A stretch of 64,000 bases of DNA, taken from contig NZ_KI391954.1 in the NCBI RefSeq assembly GCF_000185725.2, positions 372,001 through 436,000 of the forward strand, read 5' to 3'. The position numbers and the translations under genes were made by a program. Shown one piece after another: positions 51,438-59,307 of this stretch. Under the pieces are notes generated by a model, which was not told where the DNA came from, did no database searches, and was given only the letters and a program-made list of their open reading frames with translations. The stretch's first letter is position 1. The number at the start of each line of letters is the position of its first letter. The DNA is from Segniliparus rugosus ATCC BAA-974 (GTDB lineage: Bacteria; Actinomycetota; Actinomycetes; Mycobacteriales; Mycobacteriaceae).

Positions 51438-53468
51438 TCAATTCGGGTTCTCGTTGTCGTGCAATTGCACGAACGCCTGGTCCGCTAGGTATATGGCGGA
51501 TGCCAAGTTCTGATTCGCCAACGAGCTGGCTATTTCGGCGATGACCCAATCCCCGTGCGCGGCCTCGTACGCAGCGGGCTGGGAGTCGGTCCAGCGCAAT
51601 GCTCGGAGACGCTTGCCTGCTTCCTCCGGGTCGAGGACACGCGGCGCGTCCCAGACGAGCCGCTCCGCACGAGTGACGTCGGAGGGTTCGATGTCACTGC
51701 CTTCGCTGCGTGACCGGACGGCGGGGAGCACGTCACCTGTGGCCTGCAACTCGGCGTGCTGCTCAGCGGTTTGAACAACGAGAGCAGTCCCTTCACTGTT
51801 GCCGAGGAGGGCTTCGATTCGCAGGCCAGCGTGCGCGAGACAGATCAGTTTCACGGCGGGGTCCGTCGACCCCCACAGCACGGGCGGCACGTCCACGAGG
51901 TCGGCCAACGGGGTCATATCCTCGGGGAGTTGGACTCGGCTCGGCCAGATGCTGGCGCCGTCCGCTGTTGCGTACACCATGAGCAATCCGTGTTCGACAC
52001 GGACCACGGCGACGGCGAGGGGCTGAGCCCAACCAGTGCGCTCGAACTCGGCGCGGAGGCTGCTCAACGCCCTGTGGGCGAGGGCTTCGGGCATGCTCAG
52101 TGTGTTGATGAACGATTGCGGTTCATCCTGTTGCTTGATGTTCTGTCGCTCCACTTCCGTCACCTTCTTCTCTTCCTTCGGTTGTCCGACGAGGCCGACG
52201 AAGGCTCCTGGATCAGTTCGCTCACCGCTGCGTCGTTCGGGTTGTGGGGTTGGTGCTACGGGGCTCACGGCCTGGGGCGTCGATGACGGTGGCGTGACCG
52301 GGGCCAATGGCACGGGACTGCCCGATGCCAGGGCTTGGGGCGCGACAACTGGGGTTGATGGAGCGGCGACAGGCGGTGTCGAGTTCAACGGTGTGGTTGC
52401 CACAGGGTTCGACATGGTGCCTGCTGGTCGATCCGCTCGCAACTCCGACAAGGCGGCTCGCACCGCCTCTTGTGGGGACTCCGATGATGAGAGGCGGGTG
52501 ATCGGCGCTGCGACTGGAGTGTTGCTCGGGGTGCTCGAAACCGTGCTCGGGAGTGGCATTATCGGTGTTGAGGAGTCCCGACGCGGAGCCTCCCTGCCTG
52601 TGGCCTGCGCGGGCGGCGCACTGTGTTGGGCGCTGCTCGCACTACCAGAAGCCGAGGAGGACAACGGCGTGGACGGCACACCGCCGTGGCCTTGGGTCGC
52701 GGGCGTCGAGTTCAGCGGCGTGGTCGGCACACCCGACTGCGCTTGCTGCTGCACGGGAGCGGCGTTGCTCAACGGCGTTGTCGGGACGGGGTTCGACGTG
52801 CCAGGAGCAGTCGGGCGATGCTCGACAGTCGGCTCCGTATCCTCCTGGGGATCATCGACAAGCCGCTGATAATCCTTGCCCTGCTCGTGGGAGAGCTCGT
52901 CGCGGCGAGCCGTGCTCGACGCTCCCGCATAGGCAACATTCTCATCCGAGTATCTGCCGAAACGAGCTGGTTGATGCTGCTCCGGGGCGGTGATAGCCGT
53001 CTTCATGGCAGCGTCGTAGTCTGTTTTCAACCCAGCGATCTTCGCGCGATATTTCTCTACGAGGGATGCGGAACTCTCGCTCGGAGACTGCCCGTTCGCC
53101 TCCAACTCGCGGGCCTGTTTGATCGCGGCAGTGCCCGCTGAGACTTGGTCTGTGATCAGGTTCTTCGCATTCTTGATCTCAACAGCTGCTGAGTAGGCGG
53201 CGTTGGCCAGCGACTTCAAATCAGTAGCATGGGTATCGAGATCGGCAGCAGCGGCAGTGAGCTTGTCACTGACCGCCGTGCCCGTTTTTCCTTTGAACTC
53301 CTCGCCGACCTGACCTGCGTCATGGCGGCAGTCGCCAGCGGCCTCAACGGTTGTGTTGTTCGCTGAGATGCAGTCCGACTCGGCGTCCGTGTAGCTGGTC
53401 TCGCTCTCTTCGGGCCAATGCTCCCCGAGGAGTCCGTACGGGTCGTCTGGTTTGTGGATGTCGCTCAT
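51438..53468 (-). CDS. Large type VII-secretion-associated protein with Pro/Thr repeat linker (DUF5632-like C-terminus)
   Basis: A 676-aa protein in three parts. Residues 1-170 are helical (NTTVEAAGDCRHDAGQVGEEF, KLTAAAADLDTHATDL), like the WXG/PE-type N-terminus of ESX substrates. Residues 200-430 are a Pro/Thr/Ser linker with repeated PTTPL, STPL and NSTP units. Residues 440-676 are globular; the segment LAVAVVRVEHGLLMVYATADG then IWPSRVQLPEDMTPL resembles the DUF5632 domain of mycobacterial ESX-linked proteins. There is no signal peptide. Probably exported by, or part of, a type VII system. Confidence 0.6.
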   Translation of the reverse strand: MSDIHKPDDPYGLLGEHWPEESETSYTDAESDCISANNTTVEAAGDCRHDAGQVGEEFKGKTGTAVSDKLTAAAADLDTHATDLKSLANAAYSAAVEIKNAKNLITDQVSAGTAAIKQARELEANGQSPSESSASLVEKYRAKIAGLKTDYDAAMKTAITAPEQHQPARFGRYSDENVAYAGASSTARRDELSHEQGKDYQRLVDDPQEDTEPTVEHRPTAPGTSNPVPTTPLSNAAPVQQQAQSGVPTTPLNSTPATQGHGGVPSTPLSSSASGSASSAQHSAPPAQATGREAPRRDSSTPIMPLPSTVSSTPSNTPVAAPITRLSSSESPQEAVRAALSELRADRPAGTMSNPVATTPLNSTPPVAAPSTPVVAPQALASGSPVPLAPVTPPSSTPQAVSPVAPTPQPERRSGERTDPGAFVGLVGQPKEEKKVTEVERQNIKQQDEPQSFINTLSMPEALAHRALSSLRAEFERTGWAQPLAVAVVRVEHGLLMVYATADGASIWPSRVQLPEDMTPLADLVDVPPVLWGSTDPAVKLICLAHAGLRIEALLGNSEGTALVVQTAEQHAELQATGDVLPAVRSRSEGSDIEPSDVTRAERLVWDAPRVLDPEEAGKRLRALRWTDSQPAAYEAAHGDWVIAEIASSLANQNLASAIYLADQAFVQLHDNENPN

Positions 53469-53472
53469 GAGG

Positions 53473-54030
53473 TCACCTCCGTACCGGGCAAGTGGTGTTG
53501 ATATCGAAACGGTCGATGAGGTCTGGGTCGAGCTTCCCCTGCCCGCGCAAGGCCGAGATGACCTGGGTTTGGAACTTGTCGAAGGCTTCGCGAGCGGGTT
53601 TCAGCAGTTCGTCGCGGGCTCCGTCAGGTGACCGTTCCGCCCTGTCCACCATCGCCGCCCGGACTTGGAGGAGCGCTGCCCGAAGCTGCTGCAACAATGC
53701 GACAACCTGTTCCTGCGGAACCGTGGCCGTGGTGTTCGCCAAGGCGGTGGCAACGCTCTGGATCGTGGGGAGTTGGTCACCGAGCGCCTCCTCCGTCGCC
53801 CGCGATCCAGCGGGCAACGATGGTCCGGGGTCGGGGCACGGCATTCGTAGCCGGTTCCACATCTGCACCAACTCGGCACCGTTGATCGAGCCTGGAACCT
53901 TGGTCGATGCCGCGACCTGGGCCGCGTTCGCGCTACTCGGCACCGGGGTTGGGGCTGCGTGCGAGCAGCCCGCCGTCCCGCCCGCGAGGGCTAGGACGGC
54001 GAGGGCCGCGATGCTGAATCGATGGTTCAT
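53473..54030 (-). CDS. Lipoprotein of the mobile element
   Basis: A 185-aa protein with a signal peptide and lipobox-like GTAGC (Cys22). The mature part is helical, with two more cysteines (RMPCPDP and NTTCPVRR). The stop lies 5 bp before the start of the big repeat protein. It overlaps the upstream membrane protein gene as ATGA, so it belongs to the same minus-strand operon. It may form part of an envelope complex for secretion or conjugation (inference). Confidence 0.7.
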   Translation of the reverse strand: MNHRFSIAALAVLALAGGTAGCSHAAPTPVPSSANAAQVAASTKVPGSINGAELVQMWNRLRMPCPDPGPSLPAGSRATEEALGDQLPTIQSVATALANTTATVPQEQVVALLQQLRAALLQVRAAMVDRAERSPDGARDELLKPAREAFDKFQTQVISALRGQGKLDPDLIDRFDINTTCPVRR

Positions 54031-54389
54031 TCATCGCCTCCCGACTGTGCGCGGAGCGCGCTGAGGAAGTCGCCGCCGCCCGTCGCAGTGCCGCTCGGAG
54101 TGGTGCCCGATCCGCCTGGGTCATTGCCGCTTGTGACTCTGATCGGAGGCAAATCATCATCGGATGGCTCCGGCCAGCTCGAAGAACTGCTGGCAACTGG
54201 GGCCTGATATAAGGGTTGCTGCGGGGATGGGGTCGGCTCAGGGTCTGGATCTGGATCGTGCTTCTGGTTCACAGCGAGCCAGATTAAGCACCCGACGAAC
54301 ACCAACCCAAGGGCTATCGCGCCGAGACTCCCGAGGAGGTTCATCACTGGGCCTTGCGGCCCCGCCAAGATCATCTTTGTGGTGTTCAT
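54027..54389 (-). CDS. Single-pass membrane protein with acidic, Pro-rich tail
   Basis: A 120-aa protein. One membrane helix (about residues 18-40, LLGSLGAIALGLVFVGCLIWLA) is followed by a DPDPDPEPTPSPQQ stretch and a Ser/Gly-rich tail. It is coupled by 4-bp overlaps to its neighbours on both sides. No family recognised; the type is common in conjugation loci. Confidence 0.6.
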   Translation of the reverse strand: MNTTKMILAGPQGPVMNLLGSLGAIALGLVFVGCLIWLAVNQKHDPDPDPEPTPSPQQPLYQAPVASSSSSWPEPSDDDLPPIRVTSGNDPGGSGTTPSGTATGGGDFLSALRAQSGGDE

Positions 54390-54835
54390 GCCGCACGCTC
54401 CTGATCGTGGTTTTCAGCGTCCGATCCTGGGACGGGAACTGGTTTGATCGGCTTCGGGGCATCAAAGCCCAGGCCGCGAAGGGCTGCTGGGGTGCTCCAA
54501 CCCGTGGACACAGCAGCCTGGATTGCAGCCGCATACTCACCGCCAAGACCGTTGACCTCACCGATCCGTGGATTCAAATGCTCGGCCCGATTCGTCTTCG
54601 CCGCCGACAGTTCGGCTGCTGCACTCTTCTTCGCCGCGTCGATGAGCGCGGCAGCCCGCACCTTCGCCTCTGCGACCTCAGCTTTGCCTCGCGCGTCAGC
54701 TTGGGCGACCGTCTTGTCCGACTCCGCTGTGGCTTCGGCCAGTGCGTCTGCTGCTTCGCCGTAGAGCGATTTGGCCGAAGCCAACTCGGCCAGGTGAGCG
54801 TTCAAAACCTCTACGGGATTGCTCGTGTTCGTCAT
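54386..54835 (-). CDS. Hypothetical coiled-coil protein
   Basis: A 149-aa protein. Residues 10-90 are alanine-, glutamate- and lysine-rich with heptad spacing (SAKSLYGEAADALAEATAES, VAQADARGKAEVAEAKVRAA), predicting a coiled coil. The C-terminus is Pro-rich and acidic. ATG 54835 is chosen; the open frame extends further without a Shine-Dalgarno. It overlaps the downstream membrane protein gene as ATGA. Confidence 0.6.
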   Translation of the reverse strand: MTNTSNPVEVLNAHLAELASAKSLYGEAADALAEATAESDKTVAQADARGKAEVAEAKVRAAALIDAAKKSAAAELSAAKTNRAEHLNPRIGEVNGLGGEYAAAIQAAVSTGWSTPAALRGLGFDAPKPIKPVPVPGSDAENHDQERAA

Positions 54836-54864
54836 TCTTCTGTCTCCTTGACTCGATCTGATTC

Positions 54865-55536
54865 CTACGCCGACAACGGTTCGTCGCCGGTTGCTTCTGG
54901 TGGTCCCCCGAACTTCGCTTCCCATTCGGTCGCTGTCGAAAGGGGTTTGAACCGTCTCGGCCAGTCACCGGCCTGGAGCGCTATCAGCCTGGTCGTCGTC
55001 ACTTCCAGCCGTGTCGGAATCCCCGCTGCCATCGCTCCGCACAAGGCGAGCCCGACCGTCGTGACCCTGTATCTCGGCTCGGTTTCTTTCTCCGGGTCGG
55101 GCGGGGTGACCAGTTCCGGGTAGAGGCGGCGGACCTCCTGGGCGAGGCTTTCGTTGCCTTTCGCCCCGAATTTCGCAGCCCCGACAATCGTCTTCTGAGC
55201 GCTCAGGACTGAGAGTTCGCACACTGGGATGTCGGCGTGGTCGAGTTGGCGGACGATCTCGAAGAAGAGCGCTGAGCGACGGCCCCCGCTCGGGTCGCGG
55301 CTCATATCCGCCCAAACGTTCTTCGCCATGACGACGAGTTCCGGTGGGTTCGCGATGATCGCCTGGACGAGGCGGTGGGCGTGCTCCACATGACGGCGCA
55401 CGTTCTCCCTCGGGCCGTGGACGCCGTGGATTTCGTCGCTGTGCACGAGGGAGCATTTCGGCACGGCACCGTCTGTGATGCGGGCTGTGCTCACCGCCCG
55501 CACGGTGACGTCGAGGGCGAGGACTGATCGGGACAT
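54865..55536 (-). CDS. RuvC-like (RNase H fold) protein of the mobile element
   Basis: A 223-aa protein. The N-terminal LALDVTVRAVSTARI has the first catalytic-Asp strand of RuvC-type nucleases. The later blocks LSVLSAQKTIVGAAKFGAKGNES and the C-terminal alanine-rich helix GLALCGAMAAGI follow the RuvC order. The second strand, which should carry a Glu (ELVVIE), reads ELVVMAKNVW, so one metal ligand may be missing. Such proteins occur in phage and conjugative elements. It lies 2 bp after the FtsK-like gene. Confidence 0.5.
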   Translation of the reverse strand: MSRSVLALDVTVRAVSTARITDGAVPKCSLVHSDEIHGVHGPRENVRRHVEHAHRLVQAIIANPPELVVMAKNVWADMSRDPSGGRRSALFFEIVRQLDHADIPVCELSVLSAQKTIVGAAKFGAKGNESLAQEVRRLYPELVTPPDPEKETEPRYRVTTVGLALCGAMAAGIPTRLEVTTTRLIALQAGDWPRRFKPLSTATEWEAKFGGPPEATGDEPLSA

Positions 55537-55538
55537 TT

Positions 55539-57743
55539 TCAGACTTCCCCCTCGATCCGTGGGCGTTTCGTAGCGCTCTTCACTGCGGGTTTCGGAGCCT
55601 GCGCCGCTGGTGGTGCCTCAGCCTCGGGAGCCTCGTCGGCGGGGATCAGACCACGGCGGATCGCTTCTTGCCGCACCGCTTCTTTGATCTCGTCGTCGGT
55701 CATCGCGGCCATGTTCGCGGTCGGCGCGCTCGGTTTCGGACTGTCGAAACTCAGGTCTTCGTGCAACCCCGTGGCGGTGCTCGCTTGTTGTTTTCCGAGC
55801 CACTCATCGGAGGCTGGGTCGAACTGCGCCATCCCTGGTTTCACGGTTCCGTGCTCGTCGGTCAAAGCGACAGTCGGCGTGTTCGCGACCTCGCTCAGGT
55901 CGCCCGTGCGCCACGCTGGGCTAGAGACTTTGATGCCGACTCTCGGCATGATCCACGGCACCGCCGCCGAGATCGGCTCCCACCGCTGCCACAGCGCGCG
56001 GACCTCATCGGTGGGCGGGCGGACCTCGGGTGCGGCGTTGCGGTCGAGGCTCGTGGTGCCGGGGCTCCACCCGTAGAAGGACTGGAATTCCACGATGCGA
56101 CCGCTCTCGCGCTCGACCGTCAACCCTCGTCCCTGCTTGCCTTTGAGCCGTGCGCCGAGCATCGCGGCACGGTCCCGCGTCTCGGCGGTGAACGCGTCGG
56201 ACTGCAAGGTGATCTCCGAGGGGGAGCCGAGCGAGGTAGTGAGGCCAAGGTTCTCTTGCCAGCTACCGGGCACGGCGCCGTCGCCTGTTTTACGGATCGT
56301 CTGAGACAGAAGCACGGCGTGTACGCGGGCTTCGCGCCCGACCCGCAAGATCAGATCGACATCGCGCAGGAAGGCGTCGCTCTTCTTGTAGCTGGTTCGG
56401 AACGCCACATCAACGGCCCCCCACTCGTCCAAGAGGAGCAAAATAGGAGGGTAGTCGAACGCTCGCGTGTCGCCCCGTTGTTTCGCCTCAGCCGCCTGCG
56501 TGTTTCTGCGCTCCATCTCCACCCGCACACGCCGAACCATCACGGCCAACTGAGCCACATCATCCCCGCCCGTGACCATCGCTACACCAGGCAACGAGCG
56601 CATCGTGGCGAAGTCGCTCACCTTCCCTGAGCCGATGAAACACGTCCAGCCTGTGACCCGGAACTGCTCGATCATCCCTCTCGCCCAAGTGGATTTTCCG
56701 CCGCCCGTGGAGCTGGCCACGAGGACATGCGGGTATTTCTTCACGGGGTATTTGAGGACGTTGCCTCTCGCGTCGGGGCCGAGCGTCCACGCCGCGTCCT
56801 GATACCTAGCGATGGCGTCGGCCCGATCCCGCACCACTGTCGCGGGCGGTTCGGGGGCAATCGCGAGGGGGAAACTGGAGGGCGCGTCGTCGAAATGCAA
56901 CTGCGGATTCCCACAGCGGTCTTCGCGGATTGAGAGGTTCTCGGCGCGGACTCCTGTGTTTTTGAACGCCGCGCGCAATGGGTCGAGCCGCGCCGCCCAG
57001 GTCTTCGCGGAGTCCCCGAGACGGTGTGCGTACGTGAGGATCAAGCCTTCCTGCTCGATCTCGACTGACCGCAAAACTGGGATGGGGACGACGGTGACGC
57101 GGCGCTCCACAGTGCCGTAAACACCCGTCACGTTCTCGGTTCTCGTGGTCGATGAGGTGACGCCTGCGGCTTCGAAGAGTTCCGCCATCGCGTCGTCGTT
57201 CCGCAGTTTTTCAAGCAGGAGGCCGTAGCGTTGAGCGACTTCTGCCAGGATCGCGCGGGCCTTCACAGCCCACTCTGCGAAGGCTGGGTCGGTGGCGAGC
57301 AGCGGGTCAGTAGCGAGCAACTGCGCGGGCGCGATGTCCGTCTCCGAGACTCCTCCACCGGGTCGCAAGCCGAGCAGAGGGCCGTGATTCTTGGACGCTG
57401 CGCCGAGCCCCAAGCGGGCCGCGAGAGCGGTCGGAAGCGAGCACTTCCAATGCCTCACGATGATCAGATTCGGGTTGTTCCTCGTGCCGCCCGTCCGCCG
57501 AACGACTGGCGCGGAGAGGAGTCGTTTCTCCTCCGCAGCCGCGTCGGCGGCGATCTTCGCGGCCATCTTCTCGAACCTGTCGAGGACGGCCTGCGCCTCC
57601 TTCGGGGTGCGGTCCAGGATCTTCCGGGCCTCTGCCGCCTCGGCTTGCTCGCGCCGTAGTTGTTGCGCGAAGACCATGTCGTCACGACGCTCAGCACGAC
57701 GGCGGTCGGCCTCGCGACGGCGCTCCCAATCGCTCATCGCCAT
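55539..57743 (-). CDS. FtsK/SpoIIIE-type DNA translocase (TraB-like)
   Basis: A 734-aa motor ATPase. Residues 1-70 are a charged coiled coil; a middle domain follows. The ATPase domain has Walker A SSTGGGKSTWARG (near residue 343) and Walker B ILLLLDEWGAVD (near residue 437). A RVGREARVHAVLLSQT sensor-like segment comes after, and an acidic, Pro-rich tail closes the protein. Actinobacterial conjugative elements use one such protein to move double-stranded DNA between cells; an EccC-like secretion role is less likely because only one ATPase domain is visible. ATG 57743 overlaps the upstream stop. Confidence 0.8.
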   Translation of the reverse strand: MAMSDWERRREADRRRAERRDDMVFAQQLRREQAEAAEARKILDRTPKEAQAVLDRFEKMAAKIAADAAAEEKRLLSAPVVRRTGGTRNNPNLIIVRHWKCSLPTALAARLGLGAASKNHGPLLGLRPGGGVSETDIAPAQLLATDPLLATDPAFAEWAVKARAILAEVAQRYGLLLEKLRNDDAMAELFEAAGVTSSTTRTENVTGVYGTVERRVTVVPIPVLRSVEIEQEGLILTYAHRLGDSAKTWAARLDPLRAAFKNTGVRAENLSIREDRCGNPQLHFDDAPSSFPLAIAPEPPATVVRDRADAIARYQDAAWTLGPDARGNVLKYPVKKYPHVLVASSTGGGKSTWARGMIEQFRVTGWTCFIGSGKVSDFATMRSLPGVAMVTGGDDVAQLAVMVRRVRVEMERRNTQAAEAKQRGDTRAFDYPPILLLLDEWGAVDVAFRTSYKKSDAFLRDVDLILRVGREARVHAVLLSQTIRKTGDGAVPGSWQENLGLTTSLGSPSEITLQSDAFTAETRDRAAMLGARLKGKQGRGLTVERESGRIVEFQSFYGWSPGTTSLDRNAAPEVRPPTDEVRALWQRWEPISAAVPWIMPRVGIKVSSPAWRTGDLSEVANTPTVALTDEHGTVKPGMAQFDPASDEWLGKQQASTATGLHEDLSFDSPKPSAPTANMAAMTDDEIKEAVRQEAIRRGLIPADEAPEAEAPPAAQAPKPAVKSATKRPRIEGEV

Positions 57744-58063
57744 CAGACCCACCCCCCGTTCCGGGCCTCCGCGTCGGCGAAATCACGAGCCCGTTGAACA
57801 GCCTGCGCGGCGCGGACTTGGGCCTTCGTGAACATCGCTTCGCCGTCCGCTTCGGCCCGCGCGAGAAGCGATTGCGCCTCCCGTTGAGCCTCGCGAAGAG
57901 GAGAGATATAGGCGTCGTGACCGCTCCCTCCGAGGCGGCTGAGGAGACCTGAAATGCCCCAGGCGGCGGCGCCGAGGATGAGGAGCGCGGCGATGATCTC
58001 GTGCCCGCCGCCGAGGAAGACGAGGGCGAACAGAACCAATGCGCTGATGCCGATTGTCTTCAT
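57743..58063 (-). CDS. Small membrane protein before the translocase
   Basis: A 106-aa protein with two hydrophobic segments near the N-terminus (about residues 5-19 and 22-42), then a charged helix (SPLREAQREAQSLLARAEADGE). It is coupled to the FtsK-like gene by a 4-bp overlap and is the first gene of the minus-strand operon running from here to 50.9 kb. It is probably a membrane partner of the translocase (inference from position). Confidence 0.6.
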   Translation of the reverse strand: MKTIGISALVLFALVFLGGGHEIIAALLILGAAAWGISGLLSRLGGSGHDAYISPLREAQREAQSLLARAEADGEAMFTKAQVRAAQAVQRARDFADAEARNGGWV

Positions 58064-58110
58064 CGTTCGCCTCCTTCCGGGCGGTCTTCCTGGGGCGGTG
58101 AGGACGGAGT

Positions 58111-58225
58111 CCTTGCCGATTAGATTTTACATGAGATTTCTCACTCTTGCGAGCTTTTTGCTCGTTTCTGAACGTGAGAAGCTGACTTGTTGACTACTCT
58201 TTCTCTCTTTTGAAAAAGATTCGAC
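58111..58225. other. AT-rich segment beside the 12-bp repeat array
   Basis: About 115 bp clearly richer in A and T than its surroundings, with a small hairpin CGAGC-TTTTT-GCTCG and the inverted repeat TGAGATTTCTCA. It separates the start of the tra-type operon from the repeat array. It may hold the promoter of that operon or a duplex-unwinding element of an origin. Confidence 0.5.
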
Positions 58226-58237
58226 AGGTCGTTCGCG

Positions 58238-58309
58238 GTTTCGCGTAACGCAGGCCGTGACGCAGTCCGTGACATGAGCCGTGACGCCGTGCGTAACACG
58301 GCGCGTAAC
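58238..58309 (+). repeat. Six exact 12-bp tandem repeats (iteron-like array)
   Basis: Six consecutive 12-bp units (starting 58238, 58250, 58262, 58274, 58286, 58298) all end in CGTAAC or CGTGAC, with the other bases variable; the consensus is NNNNNSCGTRAC. Further cores lie at 58432-58437 (CGTAAC) and 58466-58471 (CGTGAC). The period is exact with no slip. It fits plasmid iterons, a translocase recognition (clt-like) site or a multi-site operator. No protein-coding reading of this stretch is convincing. Confidence 0.85.
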
Positions 58310-58364
58310 ATCGCCGCGAGCCTCGGCCAGTCCGACGTGGCCTATAACATTCCCGCTGGCAGGA

Positions 58365-58378
58365 GCCCATATATGGGC
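58365..58378. repeat. 14-bp perfect palindrome
   Basis: GCCCATATATGGGC reads the same on both strands, 55 bp right of the 12-bp array in the same non-coding region. Confidence 0.6.
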
Positions 58379-58511
58379 GTGGATGGCCTCGTGTCCGGAC
58401 CCCCTCCCGAGAGGGCCTGGAGGAGGTGGCGCGTAACACGGCAAATGGGGCTGGATCGAGGGGTCCGTGACGCTCCTGGGGGGCGGAATGAGGGGCGCGC
58501 GTAGCGCATCC

Positions 58512-58533
58512 CGTCACATGTGCTGATGTGACG
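58512..58533. repeat. Inverted pair of the array core motif
   Basis: CGTCACAT and ATGTGACG form perfect 8-bp arms around GTGCTG. Each arm contains the GTGAC core of the 12-bp repeats, here in opposite orientation. Confidence 0.6.
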
Positions 58534-58598
58534 AAGCTCACTGTCAACGACAGCTCTAACCAAGACCCAACCGGGGCACAAAAGGGCTCGTCAGAGCA

Positions 58599-58643
58599 TT
58601 GTTTCCGAGAGTAGACGAGAGTAGAATTACACCTGTGTAATTC
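58599..58643 (+). promoter_or_regulatory. Promoter with palindromic operator before 58668
   Basis: TTGTTT (58599-58604) and TAGAAT (58622-58627) with a 17-bp spacer form a good promoter. A perfect inverted repeat with 9-bp arms, GAATTACAC-CT-GTGTAATTC (58624-58643), covers the -10 box and the transcription start. This looks like a repressor-controlled promoter for the two-gene operon that follows. The repressor gene is not identified in the window. Confidence 0.7.
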
Positions 58644-58667
58644 ACGTCCGAACCCCAAGGAGACCCC

Positions 58668-58961
58668 ATGACATCCACCATCACCAAGCGGCGAGCAGCG
58701 TTCGCCGCAGTCCTCTCAGGAGTCGGCGGCGTCCTGTTCGCAATCCCCGTCACCTACGTCGCCGTGAGCCCCGAGAAGGCGACTGAGCAAGCCGCCGCGC
58801 AGGCCGAAGCTCAAGCCAAATCCGACCATCTCATCGCCCAGCTCGCCGAGCGCATGACGCGCGATGAGATTGAGCTGACCGCCAACACGGACCACCCCCT
58901 CGCAACACGCCAGAAGCTCACGCCTGAGGAGCTCCGCGAGAAGCTGGGGGCCCACCGATGA
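58668..58961 (+). CDS. Small membrane-anchored protein of the mobile element
   Basis: A 97-aa protein. A hydrophobic segment (about residues 12-33, FAAVLSGVGGVLFAIPVTYVAV) is followed by an Ala/Gln/Glu-rich helix and a charged C-terminus. AAGGAGA precedes ATG 58668. It is the first gene behind the operator-controlled promoter and overlaps the next gene as ATGA. Function unknown. Confidence 0.65.
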   Translation: MTSTITKRRAAFAAVLSGVGGVLFAIPVTYVAVSPEKATEQAAAQAEAQAKSDHLIAQLAERMTRDEIELTANTDHPLATRQKLTPEELREKLGAHR

Positions 58962-59212
58962 ATGGTTTCGCGGTCGCCGCGCTCGCTGTCCTCGGCCTCG
59001 CGCCGCTCAACATGGACGGCGGCGGGAACGATCCCTCGCCCTATGACATCCCACTCCGCGTCGGCCCCGTTTCCAAGGCCCCGCAAGAACCAGCCTCCGA
59101 TTCGGACGACCCCGAATCGGAGGCACCGCGACAGTTGCCGACGCAATGCCACGACGCGGGATTCAATAGGAGCGATGAGTCGTTTCCGTGCCCCTGGACG
59201 ACTAGAAAATAG
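58958..59212 (+). CDS. Small secreted, acidic protein
   Basis: An 84-aa protein with a short signal-like N-terminus (FAVAALAVLGLAPLN) and an acidic mature part with two cysteines (PTQCHDAG, SFPCPW). It is coupled to the gene before it. A perfect 12-bp inverted repeat lies inside its coding sequence (59094-59123). Family not recognised. Confidence 0.55.
   Translation: MNGFAVAALAVLGLAPLNMDGGGNDPSPYDIPLRVGPVSKAPQEPASDSDDPESEAPRQLPTQCHDAGFNRSDESFPCPWTTRK
59094..59123. repeat. Perfect 12-bp inverted repeat inside a small gene
   Basis: CCTCCGATTCGG and CCGAATCGGAGG with a 6-bp spacer. No T-run follows, so it is not a standard terminator. It could be an RNA hairpin or a protein-binding site. Confidence 0.55.
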
Positions 59213-59307
59213 TCGCGCAGAAACTGATCGAGCACCGCCGCTGAACCTGTTTCGCGGCGGCGCTCCTCGTTTTGCCCAGAGCCGAAAGGAGGGGGCGTGC
59301 GCGGTTC

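Noticed and set aside
52300-52900. Transposon or minisatellite in the Pro/Thr-rich region
   Set aside because: The repeats (PTTPL, NSTP) are within one open reading frame, imperfect and protein-level; there are no terminal inverted repeats or transposase.
58238-58309. CRISPR array
   Set aside because: Units are 12 bp with no spacers, far shorter than CRISPR repeats, and no cas genes are nearby.
58127-58444. Minus-strand frame through the 12-bp array encoding repeated Val-Thr units
   Set aside because: The 12-bp period gives a four-residue repeat only because it is a multiple of three; no Shine-Dalgarno, signal or conserved flanks. Kept as a would-refute point for the array.
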